From positions 23,441,088 through 23,505,087 of the forward strand of contig OW121846.1 of assembly GCA_933228895.1 (NCBI GenBank): a stretch of DNA of 64,000 nt, written 5' to 3'. Within the stretch, counting starts at the first letter, position 1; each line of letters begins with the position of its first letter. This DNA is from Platycnemis pennipes (taxonomy: Eukaryota > Arthropoda > Insecta > Odonata > Platycnemididae). Below are positions 34,846 through 46,195 of this stretch, in pieces. Made by a program: the position numbers and the translations under genes. The notes under the pieces are model-generated. The model saw only the letters and a program-made list of their open reading frames with translations. It searched no databases and was not told the origin of the DNA.

Positions 34846-36360
34846 ATGCAACAAATGCCCCAGATCGAAGCTGTACATTAGGCCTCTTAAAAATAGTTAT
34901 GGGTAAATGCGATGAGAAAGTACGGGAAAGATGCTACTTTTCTCTTGCCAGGCCTCATTTAGTAAATGCCACAAGTTTATGGGATCCATAAAAGGAAGAT
35001 ATGATGAACGAGTCAGTGCAAAGGAGATCGACAAGATTTGCCAACGGCCGTCAGGATGATTGTGTTAAGGCGGGTTTATAGAAAAAATTTGCATGAGACT
35101 AACGTTAGCGGTGACTTAGCGTGAGTTTCGAGAACCCTACCGGCAATGGCGGCGTTCATAGAAAAAATTAGCGCGAAACTCCTCTTGAGTTACGGAAAAA
35201 TTAGCATAAGTTTTGGTCGAATTTGAATTAGCGTGAAATTAACTTAAGAGTACAGTGTGGTAATCACTTGTTTCAGCGCCTTTCTTCAGGGTTTTATTCA
35301 TATTGGTCATGCATCACGGGAAGAAAACATCACGGGATGAAAAATATTTGTTAGAGCTGCTCTAACAATTATAGTTTATAATGTTGAAATTTAACTGCAA
35401 TCGGTCAAGTTCAGCGATGGGACCCCGAGGAGAGGTGGGCCTCGGTGAGGGTCTCGGGTCGCTCGCGAAGGGTCAGATTAGGGTCGGAGTCGAGGTAGGA
35501 CCCTCATTAAGAGGGTTTGAAATCGGTAGTCCCCACTTGAGTACATCTAACCAAAATATTCAATAGAAGTTCCTTTTTCCTCCAGACTGTTCAGCAGTTT
35601 TCCTGCATATATGACAAAATTTCCAGAATCTTTCCGACAGTGAATACTGAAAAATATGCTAAGCGCTGAGCATTAGCGATTAGTTCTTTAAAAAAACGGA
35701 TAGGTGGCGTCCAGTCTGCGCTAATTTTTTCTATAAACGCTCTGTGTGCGTTAAGTTAATTTCACGTTAAGTGCTTAAGTTAATTTCGCTCTAAACCCGC
35801 CTTTAGTATTGGGAATTTAAAGGAGGAACTAGGATGAGAATACTATCAGAAAGAAGGCTAAAATTTAGAATGAATCTTGCACGATGATGCTAAGCTTATA
35901 TGTTTTAAGAGGAATATAAATATATTAAGAACACGTGTGTATTATGCTAGATTTCATCAGGGAAGCAAGATTGGCGATAAAGCCTGTCGTACCGTTAGAT
36001 TTAAGATGTCATTTTTACCGCGAACCATAAGAGAACATAATGTGGAACATAGTAAAGGGATGGTTAAGTGAAATATTTTTGGTGTAGTCTGCAGTGCATG
36101 AAACATGATTTAGCATTACTATCCCATAAATGCTTGAGAAATATGGATTAATATGTTTAAATAATTCCCTTTCTAATAAGTAATCACCTAAGTACTATGC
36201 ATATATTTACAATTTAGTTGCACGTGGCTCTCATATATAACGTATTTCCATGTAGTAGTAGCAATGGTCGTCCTATTCGCATATCAGCGGTGCATTTATG
36301 GTAATATTTCCCCGCTGTCTCACACCCTCGCGGTTGCTCTCAGGGTATTATTGCAATTTA
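34846..36360 (+). mobile_element. LINE type D/C copy, split by a DNA transposon
   Basis: Parts 34846-35067 and 35803-36360. Words GKCDEKVRERCYFSLARPHL and RRSTRFANGRQDDC in the first part continue after the insertion as VSIGNLKEELG, then ILRTRVYYARF and FLPRTIREHN. Stops and frameshifts are frequent, so this is a pseudogene. The D-type UTR (TTTAGTTGCACGTGGCTC) leads to a worn hairpin near 36320 (CCGCTGTCTCACACC, loop CTCGC, GGTTGCTCTCAGGG). Confidence 0.75.
35068..35802. mobile_element. Non-autonomous DNA transposon, TTA target duplication (Harbinger-like)
   Basis: Terminal inverted repeats AGGCGGGTTTA on both ends with TTA at 35065-35067 and 35803-35805. Excision in silico restores the LINE frame across the site. 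Sub-terminal repeats are shared in inverse order: TATAGAAAAAATT on the left and AATTTTTTCTATA on the right, and TTAACTTAAG-like words near both ends. A 3-bp TTA duplication is typical of PIF/Harbinger. No transposase was found in its 735 bp; the glycine-rich open frame at 35381-35566 is low complexity. Confidence 0.75.
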
Positions 36361-36896
36361 CATGAAGAACCCCAGTGAGAGATCCTTAAGGGCTAAGGAT
36401 CATCAAAGTGGAAAGTGAGGATTAATGCGGAACGTGAGTGAAGAAAACTTCATTCTAGGGTGTCACCACCTCCCTTCCGTTATACCTTCCAGCTGCGCCG
36501 AGCATTGTAAATACAGCCGTTTCATTTAATTATTACCCTCTGTCGATTGTACCCATACCGTTGCTAAGTACAGCATAAAGCGCGTCGATGCGCCATGCTG
36601 GGTAGCTATCACTGAGCAAGGATTTTGATGCAATTCAAGTGTGGTGCAACAAATGGCAGTCAGGACTAAACCTAAAAAAGTGTATCATTTAATTGAACGT
36701 GAGATAAGCTTTCATGCATTCGCTAGAACGATAGTGTATACAATAAGTAAAACGACAATTGAAAGTGTAGAATCCATAATATGCTTAGGCGCTACCATCA
36801 CTAAGGATGTATCGTGGGGAAGACACATCCAGGAAATATGCGGCCAAGCCAAGAGAAATTTAGGATTTATCAAAAGAGTACTAAGGATTTAGAGAT

Positions 36897-37401
36897 AGGG
36901 AGGGGGTCTAAATAATGAGCTTGAACGTGTGCAGCGGAGACCGGCAAGATTTGTAAAGGGGCTGTACGATAACCATATTAGCGTAACCAGTCTATTAAAT
37001 GAATTAAAATGGGAATCGTTGTCGAAACCTAACTTACTATGGTAGACTGGACCATAATTACAAAATTAGAGAAATTGATTACCGAACTGACAGATTCAAA
37101 ATGTCCTTTTTTCCTCGTACTATTAGGGATATGAATAGCGGTAAATATGTCCAACACGAGTGAATAAATGTATAGCATAGGTAGCTGTATGTTGGTATAA
37201 GGACTTGAAGGTTACCCAACTAACAGCTTATTTTTGCATGCTTACTTTGCTCTTATTATCTTTTTTAAATAGTGAAGTTTAGACTTGTATATTAATACTA
37301 ATCCTTTTAAATGCATGATATGTAGTGGATGTTTGGTGAGAATTCACCCCATGCCTACAACCTGTATGAGGGCTTGCAGGGTATTATGTAGATGTAGATG
37401 A
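36897..37401 (+). mobile_element. LINE type A fragment with internal deletion, nested in LINE-C/D
   Basis: Starts near GGTCTAAATAATGAGC (LNNELERVQRR), loses roughly 80 bp between WESLS and the YYGRLDHN region, then continues to the hairpin (worn: CCATGCCTACAACC, GAGGGCTTGCAGGG) and tail TATTATGTAGATGTAGATG. The host LINE resumes directly after the tail. Confidence 0.7.
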
Positions 37402-37897
37402 TATGTGACGAGAAGACAAAAGAGTTATGGTACTTTTCAGTCGTTAGGCCCCACCTAGAATACGCAGCTAGTGGATGGGATCCGAATTAATTAATTAAGA
37501 TAAGAGAACTAGACAGTGTGCAGCGTAGAGCAGCTAGTTTGTTAAAACGTGTTGCGATAAGTTCAGCATGCACCGAAATTACTAGAAGAATCAGGTTGGG
37601 AATCATTATCAGATTTTACGTTAAAGTACAGATTAAATATCCTGCAGAAATTTAAAACGCACAGGTTTATTGAATATGTTAGATTTATACTAAGGACCTC
37701 TAAATATTATGCTAGAATTGGGCTGATAAATAGAGATATATTGTTATACCGATGAATCCAAAAAGTCATTTTTCCCGCATGCCATTAGAAAGCATTATAG
37801 GCAGCAAAGGGATACCCATGTGACAAATTGCTAGAGTGGTAGCTCTTAAGTTGTAGTATTGTAGTGGTGGCTCTTAGGTTCATGGTTAGCATTGTAT

Positions 37898-37951
37898 GGT
37901 AGCTCTTAGTTGCATGGTATCTCTTAGTTGCATGGTATCTCTTAGTTGCAT
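37898..37951 (+). repeat. 18-bp tandem repeat, three units, inside a LINE 3' UTR
   Basis: GGTAGCTCTTAGTTGCAT (37898-37915) is followed by two copies of GGTATCTCTTAGTTGCAT (37916-37933, 37934-37951). Degenerate units extend the array on both sides from about 37838 to 37983. Confidence 0.85.
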
Positions 37952-38060
37952 GGTCGCATGGCTCGGTAGCTCTAAGTTACATATAAGTGGTAATGTGTGG
38001 TTATCTTCACCCCCTGCCACACACCCTCGCGGTGGCTCGCAGGATATTACGAAGATGTAG

Positions 38061-38848
38061 GTATTAATGAGGTCATTATTGGCAGCATATTGGCCGGATT
38101 GATGAGGTCTGATTTGATGCGTTTTTTGCGATGTATCTGAAAAATTTCTAATCACTGCTAACTCACTTCAACTACTCCGTTACATATGTGATGGTAATTT
38201 AAAATTAATGAATTCAGAAAAATTCCTAATCAATTCCTTAACACTATTTCCCTGCATCATTTAGTGGCGTGTTCCTTGTGAATGCATAACTAACATATTT
38301 TACCAATTAATGGTATTGTACGTCGATTTACGTGTAACTACGTCGTGCAATTTGGTTACGCCTACCCTATGACATACATTATCGACGAGGTTTGCATGGC
38401 ACCAAGTAGACAGTTGAATCAAATCCTCAAAAAGATGTTAAAAACTAGAATTCCTTTCTTAGATTCACTCAGCAAATGAACAATTAAAAGTTGAACTTCC
38501 TATGGAAGTTAAAATACATATCCATATCATTCAAAGTTGAAGTGGAACAAATTGGTTGTCCTCCGAATTTGAGTTCTTCCGTAATAAATTAAGCTTGCGT
38601 CTGACAGACTCGGATTTCACGCAACCTGCCGCATGTTATTCGTCGTGAGAATATTCCCAAACCATGTGGCTTCCAGTCCAGATAGACTTGCGTCATTGAA
38701 GTTCCATTTCATGCATTTATTAAACGCCGTTCAGTCCAAATTGGGAATTGAGTGAACTCCCATCCTTCTGCGTAGTAATGAGGACGCAATAGGCCTTCCA
38801 CGAGCATGCGTTGAAATGCTTCCCTAATTTGTGTACGGCATATTCATT
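38061..38848. other. No recognised feature
   Basis: AT-rich DNA between LINE tails; no coding or repeat signature. Confidence 0.45.
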
Positions 38849-38960
38849 TACATCTACGTAATACGTTCCCTGCGAGCTGCCGTTAGGGTGCGTGAAAGGG
38901 AGTGAAACATCACCATACATGCACTACTCATATATAACTCAGTAGTATAATATTATGTTA
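38849..38960 (-). mobile_element. LINE type D, 3' end, degraded
   Basis: Reverse tail TTACATCTACGTAATACG, outer arm CCCTGCGAGC, then CGTGAAAGGGAGTGAAACATC and GCACTACTCATATATAACTC. The inner stem is partly lost. Confidence 0.55.
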
Positions 38961-39839
38961 TTAACGGCGAAAATGTCCCTAGGCTTCTAGGCCAACATTG
39001 TTTTCGGAAGATGAGGAAACAAAGTTGACAAAAAGGACAAAACGCAACTCTTTGTTTCTAAATCACCCTAAATACATCTCGACAGCCAAGAGAGACAAAA
39101 GATGATAATAATTGGTTTTAATACAACCGTTCCAATCGCCGATTTACTCACAGAATGAACCTCAGCAGTATCGGAATGCAGGACCATACACTAAATAATG
39201 TGATATATTTTCAGTCCTAAGAAAACGTGCAAAGATTAATTTACTTGACAATATTCGAGGTGATAATAGACCGCATATATACAAACGTTTGTAGCAAATG
39301 AGTATATCCATAGCTCTTCCCCTCACGCTTGATGATCGAACGCACATCACACCCACCCGTCGAGTAAAGGCATCAAATCTGAACGAATAAACCAAAATTT
39401 TCGCGCTTTTCTATTCTTTTTTCTATCCTTCTACGCTCTTTAAATATTAGTTCTAACCACTAAAGCTGTTGCCCTCAGAATTTTTAAATAAGTATTACTG
39501 TACTACAATATATACAGTTTAGGAAGCACATTTTGACATTGTTTCCTAATTTATTAAGTAGTAATTTTACGCCATGTACTAAATGCAGTTGAGTCGAAAA
39601 TTTTGTATGAAGAATAATAAATATACAGCTTAGAATTATGGCACATGAGGCCAAGGGAAACAGAGTAGGGGTACTCATCAACGAAGGGACTGGTTACCGC
39701 ACCCTTGGAGGTGTTGTTCCCACAAATGGCCTCAAATCCCAAGTAGCCTCCTGATATCAGCCCAATATCATTTTTGCATCTGTAAACAAAACATATTTGT
39801 CAAAATGATATCGTTTTCCGATATCGGCTACTGTTCACA
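38961..39839. other. No recognised feature
   Basis: AT-rich DNA; short chance open frames. Confidence 0.45.
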
Positions 39840-40025
39840 ATGATAATGTTACCATGATATATCTGACATTTGTTCTTGACATTGACCCGATATATATTTG
39901 ATATCAAACGATATCCTTTTGGATTGATAATAAAGGTATATTTGACATTGATGAAATGTAATTCTGGACTGACTACCAATATATGATTGATATTTAAGTG
40001 ACATCTTTTTGGACTGACAACTTTT
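39840..40025. repeat. Degenerate ~43-bp tandem repeat
   Basis: Three or four units of 42-44 bp can be aligned, each opening ATATTTGAYATNNA-like and closing TTTTGGAYTGA-like (units near 39892, 39936, 39979; a weaker one before). In one minus-strand frame the units read as a repeating ~15-residue peptide (VVSPKRCHLNINHIL, VVSPELHFINVKYTF, IINPKGYRLISNIYR) within an 84-codon frame (39800-40054). Confidence 0.55.
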
Positions 40026-40869
40026 GAATACTTTTCAACATGGAAACCCGCCATTTACTTGGGTTATTGAGGATAAGATTTTTGATCTGAAGAATGATAC
40101 AGAGATACTGTTGGTTATTTATCAAATTGGAATATTCTAGCGTAGGACGACACTTTTTGGGTCACTTCCTTGCAAAACATTAGTACAATTAACATATTAA
40201 GAAGCCATCTTTCGTCACGTGTACATTTACACAAATAAAAGGCTTTGAAATAGGGTCAATTTGAGTCATAATATTACACAAAAACACAATGAATTATTAT
40301 TAAATAAATGGTTAACCAACTGCAATTGATGCAAACTTCTAAAAGTGTATTAATTAAGAGAATATGCATTCTTAAATCATAGATTTTCACTTACTATAGT
40401 CTTTTCCTTCTATTTCTATATCATGAACATTTCAAGGGCCAAAATCACTATCATTACTTTCACTAGAGGAATAAAAGCTTTGTTTAGAACGTTCTTCCTT
40501 TTCACTCTTCAATCTCCATGAAATACATCACTATTCTCCATTCTGTTCTCATCGAAATCTGCAGTTTCCGCCGTTTCGTTGTAGAAGAAGAGAAAGCCAA
40601 ATAATTTCCTTCCATAAACTTCAGTAGATTCTCCTTAATGGCTCGACACATAAAATCACTCTGATAATTGGGCATGATAACCAGTTTACTAACAGAAAAC
40701 ACATTGTAACGTTCTTAACATTCTCGCTTCTAGCTTACGTATTCATATGATTATCCTCGTCGGAGGAAATTCACCGAAATTATTTATTTCTCAAACGAAA
40801 CCGACAAAATTTAACTCCGGGTAAACCTGGTACAACCAGTGTATTTGGTGCATTCTACAAAATAGGGTC
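40026..40869. other. No recognised feature
   Basis: AT-rich DNA without repeat or coding signature. Confidence 0.45.
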
Positions 40870-41100
40870 ACATGCAGCTAGATGGTTAGTATCTACGGTA
40901 ATAAAGGGATTGGTAGTTAATACATGCATCATGCACTACAGACTACTCAACAATATTTAACCTAAATATCCCTTTGCTATGCTGCCTATTGTTTTCTCTT
41001 ATAGTACGGGAGAAAAATGACATTTTGAATCTATGAGTAAGACAATCTATCTCTATAATCTTATTTATCTCGTAGAATCTAGCATAATCTTTCAATCTAA
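40870..41100 (-). mobile_element. LINE type D/C fragment lacking its hairpin
   Basis: The minus strand reads the C-terminal words YYARF-like, KIIEIDCLTHRFKMSFFSRT and then the D-type 3' UTR (CATGATGCATGTATTAAC, CCATCTAGCTGCATGTGACC). The terminal hairpin and tail are absent; similarity fades near 40870. Confidence 0.6.
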
Positions 41101-41104
41101 TCGT

Positions 41105-41697
41105 CGAATCTAGCAGTGAACTTGAACGTGTGCAGCGAAGATCTGCAAGATTTGTAAAGGGACGATACGATTATTATATTAGCGTAACCAGTCTATTAAA
41201 TCAATTAAAATGGGAATCATTGTCAGATCGCAGGTTGAAATTCAGACTTAATCTCTTAAATAAATTCCAAGACTATTTTCAGGGATGATGTTAAAAATAT
41301 TTTGCGAACCCCAACTTACTATGGCAGACTGGACCATAATCATAAAATTAGAGAATTTATTGCCAAACTGATAAATTCAAAATGTCCTTTTTCCCTCGTA
41401 CAATTAGAGATACGAATAACGGTAAATATGTCCAATCGGAGAATCGGAGAATAACAATGAGCATTGGTAGCTGCATGTTGGTATGAGTACTTCAAGCTAA
41501 CCCTACTAACAGAATGTTTTTGCATGTTTGCTTTGCAATTTCTAACTTTATTAAAATAGTGAAGTTCTAAGTAGTATATTAATACTATTCCTTTTTTATG
41601 TATGATATGTAGTGCATGTTTGGTGAGAAATCACCCCCTGCCACACACCTTTGTGGTGGCTTTCAGGGTATTATGTAGATGTAGATAGATGTAGAAT
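41105..41697 (+). mobile_element. LINE type A, 5'-truncated copy
   Basis: Begins SSELERVQRRSARFVKGRYD and continues through WESLSDRRLKFRLNLLNKFQ, YYGRLDHNHK, the A-type 3' UTR, hairpin near 41637-41669 (loop TTTGT, one base of the outer stem changed) and tail TGTAGATGTAGATAGATGTAG. One frameshift interrupts the ORF near 41275. Confidence 0.85.
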
Positions 41698-42207
41698 ACG
41701 CTAGTGTTTTTAATGTATATCTTGCATCTTCATTAATGCTATACGTTTTAAATTTATGTAATTGATTTAATATATACATGCTCTTTATTAAAGTATTACG
41801 TATGTACACGTAGCATTTCGCTTAAGAAACATAAAGCAAAGTACAAAGGACGGCCAGTAGTCCGATGCAAGTCAAGCTCACGCCTATGGTGTGTGATATG
41901 ATCATTCTCTTTAATACAAATTTAATTCCCGTGGTGAGGACACGCTATATAAGTGTCATTGTTCTCTTGCTCTAAATCTGCTATTGAGAGGCCGCAATAG
42001 ACTAGGGAGAAATAATTTATTATGGGAGGAAGAAGAGACCGTTGGAGATGCATTATTTTACGTTTTTCTCATGCTACGTCAGAAGTAGTTGAGACTTTCA
42101 GCCCTGTTTTTTACATCCGGACTACTCTGTTAGCCCACATACCCCTGGGATCCCAATAAGCATTTGCCTGTCCTCAAGTATTCCAGAGGCTGAACCAACA
42201 GAGCTTG
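41698..42207. other. No recognised feature
   Basis: AT-rich DNA up to the SINE; no coding evidence. Confidence 0.4.
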
Positions 42208-42310
42208 ACAAACATCCATGCCCTGGGTGGAGAAAAACCTACCCAGGCGGGACTCGAACCCGCGACCCTAGGATTAGCAGGTGATTACTTAACCTTGCCG
42301 CCACCTGGGC
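42208..42310 (-). mobile_element. tRNA-derived SINE, same family as 12955-13160
   Basis: The minus strand from 42310 has GCCCAGGTGGCGGCAAGG, a B-box GGTTCGAGTCCC (complement of 42249-42260) and then CCCAGGGCATGGATGTTTGT, which matches the segment after the head of the 12955-13160 element. The body continues for an unknown distance below 42208. Confidence 0.6.
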
Positions 42311-42478
42311 AGATGAGGTAAAGGAAGAGTGAAGTACAAGGGGAGACTCAACAATATCGACCGCAATTATACATCAAATGAAAATTTATCAATTAGAGAA
42401 AACTTCTTGTCCATTGTCTTCTCGTTAACTGAAGTGCATTCCAGAATTTTTCTTAGCACAAAACCGTAAACTTGGAAC

Positions 42479-44337
42479 ATGAAAAATATCTTCCACAGAC
42501 AGGCGTTTCATCAATGTGTTCAATCAAAACAAGAAACACCCCCTCACAAGTTTATTAAAATCATCATAAATTATAAAACTTCCAAACACGTAGCGAAAAA
42601 AGAATGTAGAAGAGCCTTAGCTGATTTTAAATGTAAAATTCTAGTGAACTATTTGAATGAAAATCAAAAAGCGTCTTGTTCGTATGTAAGAGAAGTTCAA
42701 GGATATAAATCTACTGTATAAATACTTAGGGATGATAATGGAGAAAAATAAATGATAGTCTGGAAATATCTAATAAGTTAAATACATATTTCCAAAGCGT
42801 TTTCACTACCAGCACTTAAGATCCCATTGAACCACTAAATAAACATTTCAAACATCACATGCCTGAAATCGCTTTTGAGTCTCGCGGTATAGAGAATCAA
42901 CTTAAAAACATAAACACCAATAAATGCCCGGCCCTGATCATTTTTCGGCACGCGTTTATAAAACACTAGCATCAGAAATATCGCCTTTCTCAGAAATATT
43001 ATTTCGTAAATCGTTGTCTGAGCACGGTTCCCAAGAACTGGAAAATGGCTAATATTACACCTTTTATTCAAATCCGGCAATAGAGAAGATCCTAACAACT
43101 ACAGACCTATCTCATTAACATCGATATCGTGTAAGATAATGGAACATATAATAGTTAGTTCGATTAAGGGGCACTTGGATAGAGAAAATTTGTTATTTAA
43201 TAACCAACACGGTTTCCGAAAATCTAAGTCATTCGAAACGCAATTGGCACTCTTTGTACTCGACTTATTAGTTTCGGGAGAAAATAATGCTCAAGTTGAT
43301 GCGATATTCCTCGATTTTAAAAAAGCCTTTGATAGAGTACCTCATAATAGATTGCTCTTGAAGCTAGAAAGTTACGGTATAGATAAACACGTAGTATGCT
43401 GGATTAATCAATTCTCAGTTGGCCGCGAACAGAGAGTTACTATAGACGGTATCATGTCCAATATAGTTAGTGTCACATCAGGTGTTCCCCAAGGAAGGGT
43501 GATAGGCCCACTTTTAATTCTTTTATATATCAATGACCTCGGTAGTGTTGTAGTAAAAAGTAGAATTCGGCTTTTTGCAGTTTTGCAGATGTTTAGTGTA
43601 TAGAGAAATCAGTAGCTTCACTTACGAAATTTCTCTATGCAGTAGTGCATAGAGAAATTAGCAGTCCGGGAGACAAGGCATCGTTAGAAAAAGACCTCGT
43701 TGCAATTCAGGCGTGGTGCATAAATGGAAACAAGAACTGAACGTAAAAAAGTGCGTGACAGTAAATTTTTGGAAAAGGAAAAACTCGATAGAAAGAAACT
43801 ATATGATTCAAGGAACGGAATTAGTAAACGTGGAATCAGTTAAGTACTTAGGGGTAACACTTACTCAGGATCTATCATGGGGGAAACATAACAGGGAAAT
43901 ATGCAGTCAAGCAAATAGAAAGTTGGGGTTTATTAAAAGAATATTAGGGAAAAGTGAGGAGAGGGTGAAGGAACATTGCTATTTTTCAATTGTTAGACCA
44001 CACTTAGAATATGCTGCGAGTATATGGGACCCTTATGAAGCAGGCTTAATTTACGTATTTGATCGAGTACAACGAAGAATAGCGAGATGTAAAAGGGTGT
44101 TACTATAGGGAAAGCAGTGTGTCTGGTATGTTAGCCGAATTGGGATGGGAATCACTGTCACAACACAGGCTGAATTATAGTCTTAAACTTCCGGGAAAAT
44201 TTAAGGAGGGACATTTCATTAATGACGTTAATCATATATTGCTGGCTCCGACTTATTATGGTAGGCTCGATAATTTTAATAAAATTAAGGAGATAGATTG
44301 CAGGACGGACATGTTTAAAATGTGATTTTTTCCACTT
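42479..44337 (+). pseudogene. LINE-B ORF2: linker plus reverse transcriptase, disabled
   Basis: 42479-42721 reads a basic linker (words KTSKHVAKKECRRALADFK, LVNYLNENQKA) and ends in a stop where the RT should follow. 42850-43138 is RT start with frameshifts. 43139-43603 carries HGFRKS, LDFKKAFDRVPH and SGVPQGRVIGPLL. The catalytic FADD is broken by an 8-bp direct duplication (TTTTGCAG at 43573-43580 and 43581-43588), followed by a ~45-bp templated insertion (about 43592-43636). 43713-44108 and 44119-44325 hold the C-terminal parts (VKYLGVTLTQDLSWGKHNRE, RPHLEYAASIWDPY). It cannot encode an active enzyme. Confidence 0.85.
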
Positions 44338-44655
44338 ACGATTCGAGATACGTTAGATATCGCGAAAATCGGTAACAATTATAGAGGTAATATTCAGAGT
44401 AGGTCGATAGTATTTTTTATTACCTGCATGTTCAAATAATGTGTTACTCGCATGCATAGCTTTTATTTGCTTGCATGAGTATCTATGAAATTGGTGTCGG
44501 GTTTCAAGTCATCAATGGTATTCGTGGGTGTGTCCTGCATGATTTGAGTTTGGTAGTATTTTCCCCTATTTAATTTAACATTGTTCCTGGTGTGTATGCA
44601 CCCCCTGCCACACATTCTCGAGGTGGCTGGCAGGGTATATCATAGATATAGATAA
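42479..44655 (+). mobile_element. LINE type B, longest copy (5'-truncated)
   Basis: Includes the linker between the missing endonuclease and the RT, most of the RT, the C-terminal region, the B-type 3' UTR, a hairpin near 44602-44634 (loop CTCGA) and tail TATATCATAGATATAG. It and the 58587-60525 copy are closely similar from about 42740 onward, yet their 5' ends differ. No endonuclease motifs were found upstream. Confidence 0.9.
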
Positions 44656-44660
44656 TTCAG

Positions 44661-44980
44661 AAGTTCAGCAAAAGTCCCATAATATTTCTTTGCCCGCTAT
44701 TGCAAAGAAATTCTTCACATGTGCAGTGGATATTAAATTTGTATTTGTATCACTATCGTGAGAAGGTAATGAAGCACAAAAATAAGTCGGCTGGAAATCG
44801 CTATTAGACGGTGATGCATAACTTCAACTGAATACTGGAAATAAAATTAAGTACGCCGATCCCTTTCCGAAAACTCCTCCGTATCTTTTTAGCGTTCGAG
44901 AATATTAGGCGGAATTGAATTCGAAAACAAAATTACACTTACAGAGACAAGTAGATCTTGAACATAAGTATCATCGTAGA
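44661..44980. other. No recognised feature
   Basis: Short AT-rich spacer between LINE copies. Confidence 0.4.
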
Positions 44981-44984
44981 AGTA

Positions 44985-45235
44985 GAACATCGTACTATAA
45001 GAGAACAGAATAGGCAGCATAGCAAAGGGATAGGCAAGGGAAATATTTTAGAGTATTCTGTAGTGCATGATGCATGTATTAACCCCTCAAATACTATAGA
45101 TACCAACATTCTAGTTGCATGAGACCCTTTAGTTGCTCGTTTGCTTGTTAGTAGTGCATGCTTGGTGATCTTCACCCACTGCCACACACCCTCGCGGTGG
45201 CTTGCAGGGTATCGTGTAGATGTAGATGTAGATGA
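44985..45235 (+). mobile_element. LINE type C, 3' end
   Basis: Starts in the last codons (CGTACTATAAGAGAACAGAA), then the C-type UTR (GTAGTGCATGATGCATG, AGTTGCATGAGACCC), hairpin near 45177-45209 (first stem base C to A, loop CTCGC) and a clean (GTAGAT)3 tail. Confidence 0.75.
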
Positions 45236-45321
45236 ACATCATTCTGCCCGAGAACAGTGAAATATTAGTACATCACACTAAATCTAGTTTACTTCGTTAT
45301 GCTTTTATACCGTCAGGTGGT

Positions 45322-45405
45322 CTACATCCACGCTATACCCTGCCAACCACCGCGAGGGTGAGTGGCAGGGGGTGAAAATCACCAAAATGCACTCTTGACA
45401 TGCAA
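45322..45405 (-). mobile_element. LINE type C, 3' end only
   Basis: Reverse tail TCTACATCCACGCTATA, hairpin with outer stem CCCTGCC/GGCAGGG and loop CTCGC, then AAAATCACC and GCACTCTTGACATGCAAC. About 84 bp. Confidence 0.65.
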
Positions 45406-45997
45406 CAAGACTAGGTGATGATTCATCTTTTGCAACGCATACTCGCTATGACTAGCAGATGTCACTGAAGGTGGAGACAGATATGGATACATGTAGTTAT
45501 AATTACTGAGGCTAATGATTATGATAACTTGACCATGAGCTGACTACTATCTCTGCTCATGGCCTGATGAGAATTGAAAATAAATGCATTCAGACTAATG
45601 CGCAGGCAATTATGCTCAATTTCCCTATGTAGATCCCTCCGCTTAGCCTGGAAAGCAGGAAAAGGCGCCGGAAGGAGAGGAGACGAGTGATTACTACCCA
45701 TTCAGTTCCACTCGTCTCCAGCCATGCACAGATAGTGGGGATACCAAACAGGACGTTCCACGTGGCGCTCGAGGATATTGCTCGATAGATGCCTACCGAG
45801 GAAGTTGTGTGGGAGAAGGCTAGCCTGGTCGGAGGGTGCCTGTGGTCGAGAAATGCATCGGAAGCTAGGAATGCCACCCCTCACCGTGAAATATCTCGGT
45901 AAAGACTCCTAATGACTATTGGAAAGTCCTTTGTTTATAATCCACCGGAATTCTCTGGCATGTTCCTTTCCCTTGCTCCGAGTCAAGGAAATCTACA
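45406..45997. other. Unassigned block with an 11-bp stem hairpin
   Basis: More GC-rich than its neighbours. GGAGACGAGTG (45679-45689) and CACTCGTCTCC (45709-45719) are perfect inverted arms around a 19-nt loop. Minus-strand open frame of 95 codons (45590-45877) has no recognisable motif. May be a host sequence or an undescribed repeat. Confidence 0.3.
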
Positions 45998-46195
45998 ACT
46001 GTGCCATAAGAGAACATTGTAAAAAAAATCACTGTATTTCTATATCGATACTATATATCGAGCTACATGTGGCTCTATTATTTAACATGTTTCCATGTTG
46101 TAGACTAGTTGAATGTCAATAGTGCATGCTTGGTGATCTTCATCCCCTGCCACACATCCTCGCGGTTGTTTGCAGGGTGTCGCGTAGATGTGGAT
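45998..46195 (+). mobile_element. LINE type D, 3' end
   Basis: Begins CCATAAGAGAACATTG, then GAGCTACATGTGGCTC, GTAGACTAGTTGAATG, and a hairpin near 46146-46178 (loop CTCGC; inner stem partly altered, GGTTGTTTGCAGGG) with tail GTCGCGTAGATGTGG. A LINE-A copy starts about 30 bp later. Confidence 0.65.

Larger units (their letters stand above)
36605..38060 (+). mobile_element. LINE type C/D copy, split by a LINE-A fragment
   Basis: Parts 36605-36896 (words ESVESIICLGATITKDVSWG and GFIKRVL) and 37402-38060 (TSDEKTKE-like, PHLEYAASGWDPN, QRRAASLLKR). Many stops. The 3' UTR contains the 18-bp tandem repeat at 37898-37951. It ends in a hairpin near 38013-38045 (loop CTCGC, last G changed to A) with tail TATTACGAAGATGTAGG. 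Confidence 0.75.

Noticed and set aside
35381..35566. Glycine-rich 61-codon frame inside the 735-bp transposon
   Set aside because: Low complexity; not a transposase.
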